Origin: an uncultured Clostridia bacterium
Lineage (GTDB): Bacteria; Bacillota; Clostridia; Oscillospirales; CAG-382
Direction: 5' to 3'
Assembly: GCA_905235695.1 (NCBI GenBank)
Contig: CAJOMW010000145.1
Coordinates: 1-6,556, forward strand
DNA length: 6,556 bases
Part shown: positions 4,493 through 6,556 of the stretch, piece after piece
How the letters are laid out: every line of letters begins with the position of its first letter
How positions within the stretch are numbered: position 1 is the stretch's first letter
The notes under the pieces: generated by a model
What the model was told of the DNA's origin: nothing
Seen by the model: the letters and a program-made list of their open reading frames with translations, nothing else
Database searches by the model: none
Position numbers and translations under genes: made by a program

Positions 4493-5575
4493 TTACTTTC
4501 CGTACACCTCTATCGCTTGGCTCTTTGCCGTCCATACTCCGTCTTCGCGCACAAGCGTTATTCCGACGAATTTGTCTTTGCCGGCCGCAAACTCCACTTT
4601 TGCGGTGTATTCATCCTCATAAGATACCTTTGCCGATTCGTAGTCTATGTTTTCGCTTATCCCTGAGCTTGCCGCGGCTTTGTAGGCGGTCTGCACTATG
4701 ACGTCCCGCTCGCTTTGCTCATCAAAGTCGCTGCTGGCAGAAAGTGTGCCTTCCGCCGCTTTTTCATCCGCCGATTCTGCGCTTCCGCCGCCTTTGTCCG
4801 TGTACATGGATGCGTAATTTGCGTTGCCGTCACTGTCTGATTCTTCGGATATTACGGCGTCATCGTCGTGCGAAACATTTGCTGAGTAGTTGTAGATCGA
4901 GACGTTTGGAGATATACCTTCGTTAGCCGGATATTCCTGCTCAATATTTTCAGTGCCTGCTGCGGTATCTCTGTCGGAAAGTCCGCTTTCAAGTGCGTTG
5001 TATGAGCTTTCGGCGCTGCCGCCGTTTGACGGTGCGGATTTTGCCGCAAGGCTCGTTCCAAAATGAGCTTCTCCGCCGTACACGCTCTCTGCGGCCTCTT
5101 TGTCGGTCTCTTCCTCCGCATAATCTTCAACGGGGATGCCCTCTGCGGCGAAAAACTGCTCGTCTTTCGCTGTCATAGGAGCTCCGGCGACACTTTCGTC
5201 ACTTGTAATTGCCGCCGAGTCGTTTTTTGCGCTCATCAGACGGCTAAGAACGGGCATAGCCATTACCGCGACGATTATGCACGCGGCGATAAGCCCGAAA
5301 TGCCTTGATATGAACTTTCCGCTCTTAGGTCCTGCGGCAAATATCTGCCGCTTTTCAACCTCGTCCATTACGGAGTCGGCGACAGTAACGCCGTCTTTTT
5401 CGAGCAGGGGAACGCTGAGCTCTTTCAGATCGCCCGACATTATCTCATATTGCTTTCGGAATGTACGGCATTCCTCGCAGGAATCTATATGTGATTTCAT
5501 TTCATCCGTCAGCTCTTCGTCAAACTGAATCGCAAACATTACGCTCTCGCACAACGTAAACTCTCTGTCGTCCAT
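4493..5575 (-). CDS. Zinc-finger (zf-HC2) membrane anti-sigma factor
   Basis: The 360-residue product starts with a cytoplasmic zinc-binding anti-sigma module: HIDSCEEC gives His29, Cys33 and Cys36, the HxxxCxxC pattern that binds group IV sigma factors. One membrane span follows at about 93-114. An extracytoplasmic region of some 245 residues comes next; most of it (about 115-285) is a low-complexity Ser/Glu/Asp/Ala/Gly linker with GGSAES-type repeats, and the last 75 residues look like a compact alpha/beta domain ending in VWTAKSQAIEVYGK. It is encoded 70 bp downstream of an ECF sigma gene, its expected partner. By analogy with RsiW-type proteins it would sequester the sigma until cleaved, though no protease site is identifiable. 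I chose ATG 5575 because GGAGGT lies 7 bases before it; the GTG at 5584 is only one base from that site. C-terminal ligand unknown. Confidence 0.88.
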   Translation of the reverse strand: MDDREFTLCESVMFAIQFDEELTDEMKSHIDSCEECRTFRKQYEIMSGDLKELSVPLLEKDGVTVADSVMDEVEKRQIFAAGPKSGKFISRHFGLIAACIIVAVMAMPVLSRLMSAKNDSAAITSDESVAGAPMTAKDEQFFAAEGIPVEDYAEEETDKEAAESVYGGEAHFGTSLAAKSAPSNGGSAESSYNALESGLSDRDTAAGTENIEQEYPANEGISPNVSIYNYSANVSHDDDAVISEESDSDGNANYASMYTDKGGGSAESADEKAAEGTLSASSDFDEQSERDVIVQTAYKAAASSGISENIDYESAKVSYEDEYTAKVEFAAGKDKFVGITLVREDGVWTAKSQAIEVYGK

Positions 5576-5582
5576 GCCGCAC

Positions 5583-5588
5583 ACCTCC
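5583..5588 (-). promoter_or_regulatory. Ribosome binding site deciding the anti-sigma start
   Basis: GGAGGT on the minus strand is seven bases from ATG 5575 but one base from the in-frame GTG at 5584. This makes the ATG the likely start and shortens the longest reading frame by three residues. Confidence 0.85.
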
Positions 5589-5618
5589 GTTTCTACTGAT
5601 TTTTATTTCACTTATATT

Positions 5619-5644
5619 GACGGCGAAAATATGTAAAAAGTTCC
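5619..5644 (-). promoter_or_regulatory. Candidate ECF-sigma promoter before the anti-sigma gene
   Basis: One base after the sigma stop codon the minus strand reads GGAACTTTTT, and 17 bp after GGAAC comes CGTC. This resembles ECF promoters with an AAC-containing -35 and a CGT-type -10. If real, the sigma factor would boost its own anti-sigma. An overlapping weak sigma-A reading (TTTACA, 15 bp, TATAAG) cannot be excluded. Confidence 0.45.
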
Positions 5645-5645
5645 G

Positions 5646-6248
5646 TTAAAAATAATTTTTTTCTTTCAGAATTTTTCTGAGAGCTTCTCTTGCCCTGAAA
5701 AGCCTTGATTTTACCGTGCCTATCTCAAGTCCGAGCATCGAGCCGACCTCTTCGTAGGTATATTCGTTTATACTTAGGATTATTATCTCCCTGTGCTCGT
5801 CGCTAAGCTCGTCTATGGCGTCGTACAATATTTTTCTGCGCTCCTGCCTTTCGAGCATCTTTTCCGGACTTGAGGAATCCGATTCGTCGGTGACGTCAAT
5901 AACCTTTTCGCTGCCGTCGCTGTCCTCTGCCGTAAGACTTACGTTTTTGCCGCTCTTGTCCTTGCGGAGAAAATCGAGTGCGGCGTTTTTCGCTATGCGG
6001 TACAGCCAGCTTGAGAAGCTGCTCTCGCCCTTGAAGGATCCGATGCTGTGATAGAGCTTCAAGAACACCTCCTGGGACACGTCAAAGCTGTCCTCGGTGT
6101 TTCTCAGCACCGAATATACGGTGGTGCATACGAATTTCTCATATTTTCTGACTATCTTTTCAAAGGCCGCCCTGTCGCCGCCGGCCGCTTTTTCGGCGAG
6201 AACGTAGTCCTCGCTTGCATTGAAGACCGCCTCGTTTTCCCGAGCCAT
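5646..6248 (-). CDS. ECF (group IV) RNA polymerase sigma factor
   Basis: A 200-residue sigma-70 family protein with only regions 2 and 4, as in ECF factors. Region 2 spans about 28-96 and includes DVSQEVFLKLY (55-65) for core binding and -10 melting, then WLYRIAKNAALDFLRK (81-96). An acidic Ser/Asp linker (about 105-128) joins to region 4 at about 138-192, whose helix-turn-helix YTYEEVGSMLGLEIGTVKSR (163-182) would read the -35 element. The next gene encodes a zinc-finger membrane anti-sigma, so envelope or stress signalling is the inferred role; the regulon cannot be read here. A longer frame opens at GTG 6299, but that codon lies upstream of the predicted transcription start, so ATG 6248, with AAAGGG upstream, is taken as the start. 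Confidence 0.93.
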   Translation of the reverse strand: MARENEAVFNASEDYVLAEKAAGGDRAAFEKIVRKYEKFVCTTVYSVLRNTEDSFDVSQEVFLKLYHSIGSFKGESSFSSWLYRIAKNAALDFLRKDKSGKNVSLTAEDSDGSEKVIDVTDESDSSSPEKMLERQERRKILYDAIDELSDEHREIIILSINEYTYEEVGSMLGLEIGTVKSRLFRAREALRKILKEKNYF

Positions 6249-6289
6249 TCGCACACCACCCTTTCTGCTTTTATTTTTCAGCCGCTTAT

Positions 6290-6318
6290 ATTGTACCACA
6301 TAGTTTGTCGAAATTCAA
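6290..6318 (-). promoter_or_regulatory. Sigma-A-type promoter of the sigma/anti-sigma operon
   Basis: On the minus strand, -35 TTGAAT (6318-6313) and -10 TACAAT (6295-6290) are 17 bp apart. The start near 6283 gives a leader of about 35 nt. No GGAAC/CGTC-type ECF promoter is visible upstream of the sigma gene, so basal housekeeping transcription is suggested. Confidence 0.8.
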
Positions 6319-6395
6319 TACCAAAATGCTTTTGCCTTTTAATTTGCATCGCAAAGTTGAAAATTGACAGCACCCCACTGAAAAAACGATAAGCC

Positions 6396-6416
6396 GTTGG
6401 TGTTACCGACACCAAC
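6396..6416. repeat. Hairpin, 8-bp stem
   Basis: GTTGGTGT (6396-6403) pairs perfectly with ACACCAAC (6409-6416) around a 5-nt loop. There is no T tail on the plus strand, so it is not an obvious terminator in that direction. Confidence 0.6.
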
Positions 6417-6493
6417 AACTAAAATATAGTCATGTTGATGGCGTGTTGAGGCACTACGCCGCTGCTTTTGATGTATGCGAAGATACGTGTTAT

Positions 6494-6519
6494 GTACTTT
6501 TCTTGAAAAAGAAAAGTAC
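6494..6519. repeat. Hairpin, 11-bp stem with GAAA loop
   Basis: GTACTTTTCTT (6494-6504) pairs perfectly with AAGAAAAGTAC (6509-6519), closing a GAAA tetraloop of the GNRA class when read as plus-strand RNA. The next bases, CAAAAGATTTTT, lead directly into the following hairpin. Confidence 0.65.
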
Positions 6520-6530
6520 CAAAAGATTTT

Positions 6531-6556
6531 TGCCCTTCCCGGGCGTGGGAAGGGCA
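6531..6556. repeat. GC-rich hairpin ending at the window edge
   Basis: TGCCCTTCCC (6531-6540) pairs perfectly with GGGAAGGGCA (6547-6556) around GGGCGT. Any tail to the right is outside the window. On the minus strand the hairpin is followed by AAAAATC rather than a T run, so it does not look like a minus-strand terminator; a plus-strand terminator remains possible. Confidence 0.6.

Larger units (their letters stand above)
6319..6556. other. Gene-free stretch with hairpins at the right edge
   Basis: No credible coding sequence was found on either strand. 6319-6395 shows nothing recognisable. From 6396 onward there are three strong hairpins (listed separately) and a weaker GGCGT/ACGCC stem (6440-6444 with 6456-6460). 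The region could be a species-specific repeat element, the 3' region of a neighbouring transcript, or a structured RNA; the window ends before this can be settled. Confidence 0.5.

Noticed and set aside
5136..5528. Plus-strand open frames opposite the anti-sigma gene
   Set aside because: They are mirror frames of a gene supported by the zinc-finger motif, membrane span and operon position.
5576..5584. Upstream GTG start for the anti-sigma protein
   Set aside because: The GGAGGT site is one base from this GTG but seven bases from ATG 5575, so the ATG is preferred.
6249..6299. N-terminal extension of the sigma factor from GTG 6299
   Set aside because: The codon lies between the predicted -35 and -10 boxes, upstream of the predicted start of transcription, and the added residues are basic and unlike the family.
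6350..6556. Retron or CRISPR-like array at the right edge
   Set aside because: The hairpins differ from one another, there are no regularly spaced direct repeats, and no reverse transcriptase or Cas gene is present.

Overview
The window looks like chromosomal DNA from a low-to-mid GC Gram-positive bacterium of class Clostridia, possibly an Oscillospiraceae/Ruminococcaceae-type gut anaerobe. The basis is consensus sigma-A promoters (TTGACA or TTGAAA, 17-bp spacers, TATAAT), strong GGAGG ribosome binding sites, T-tailed hairpin terminators, tRNA genes with encoded CCA, and an ECF sigma/zinc-finger anti-sigma pair. The family-level placement is inference and no species is claimed.

Layout from left to right. 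(1) 1-144: a tRNA-Pro(UGG) gene on the minus strand with its own promoter; its terminator is cut by the window edge. (2) 166-3031: a minus-strand two-gene operon with a near-consensus promoter and a hairpin terminator. It encodes a NahK-like N-acetylhexosamine 1-kinase followed 21 bp later by a GH123/DUF4091 glycoside hydrolase. Together they suggest intracellular release and 1-phosphorylation of an N-acetylhexosamine such as GalNAc. (3) 3070-3402: a divergent single gene for a small HPr-fold protein that keeps the regulatory serine but lacks the phosphocarrier histidine. (4) 3484-3763: a tRNA-Thr(UGU)/tRNA-Tyr(GUA) operon with a perfect-consensus promoter and a strong terminator. The first 16 bases of that terminator also follow tRNA-Pro. 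(5) 3764-4411: an accessory-looking insert with an imperfect inverted repeat, a four-helix-bundle (23S IVS/S23-family) protein gene, and a 40-codon ORF that runs into a terminator. (6) 4358-6318: a minus-strand operon for an ECF sigma factor and a membrane zinc-finger anti-sigma factor, with a second promoter-like sequence between them. (7) 6319-6556: a non-coding stretch with three clear hairpins.

Functionally, the window combines housekeeping tRNA loci, an amino-sugar catabolic operon beside an HPr-like regulator candidate, and an envelope-type sigma/anti-sigma module. I found no CRISPR array, transposase, reverse transcriptase or toxin-antitoxin pair. The best candidates for under-described biology are the His-less HPr paralogue divergent from the amino-sugar operon, the repeat-flanked four-helix-bundle gene behind the tRNA operon, and the hairpin cluster at the right end.
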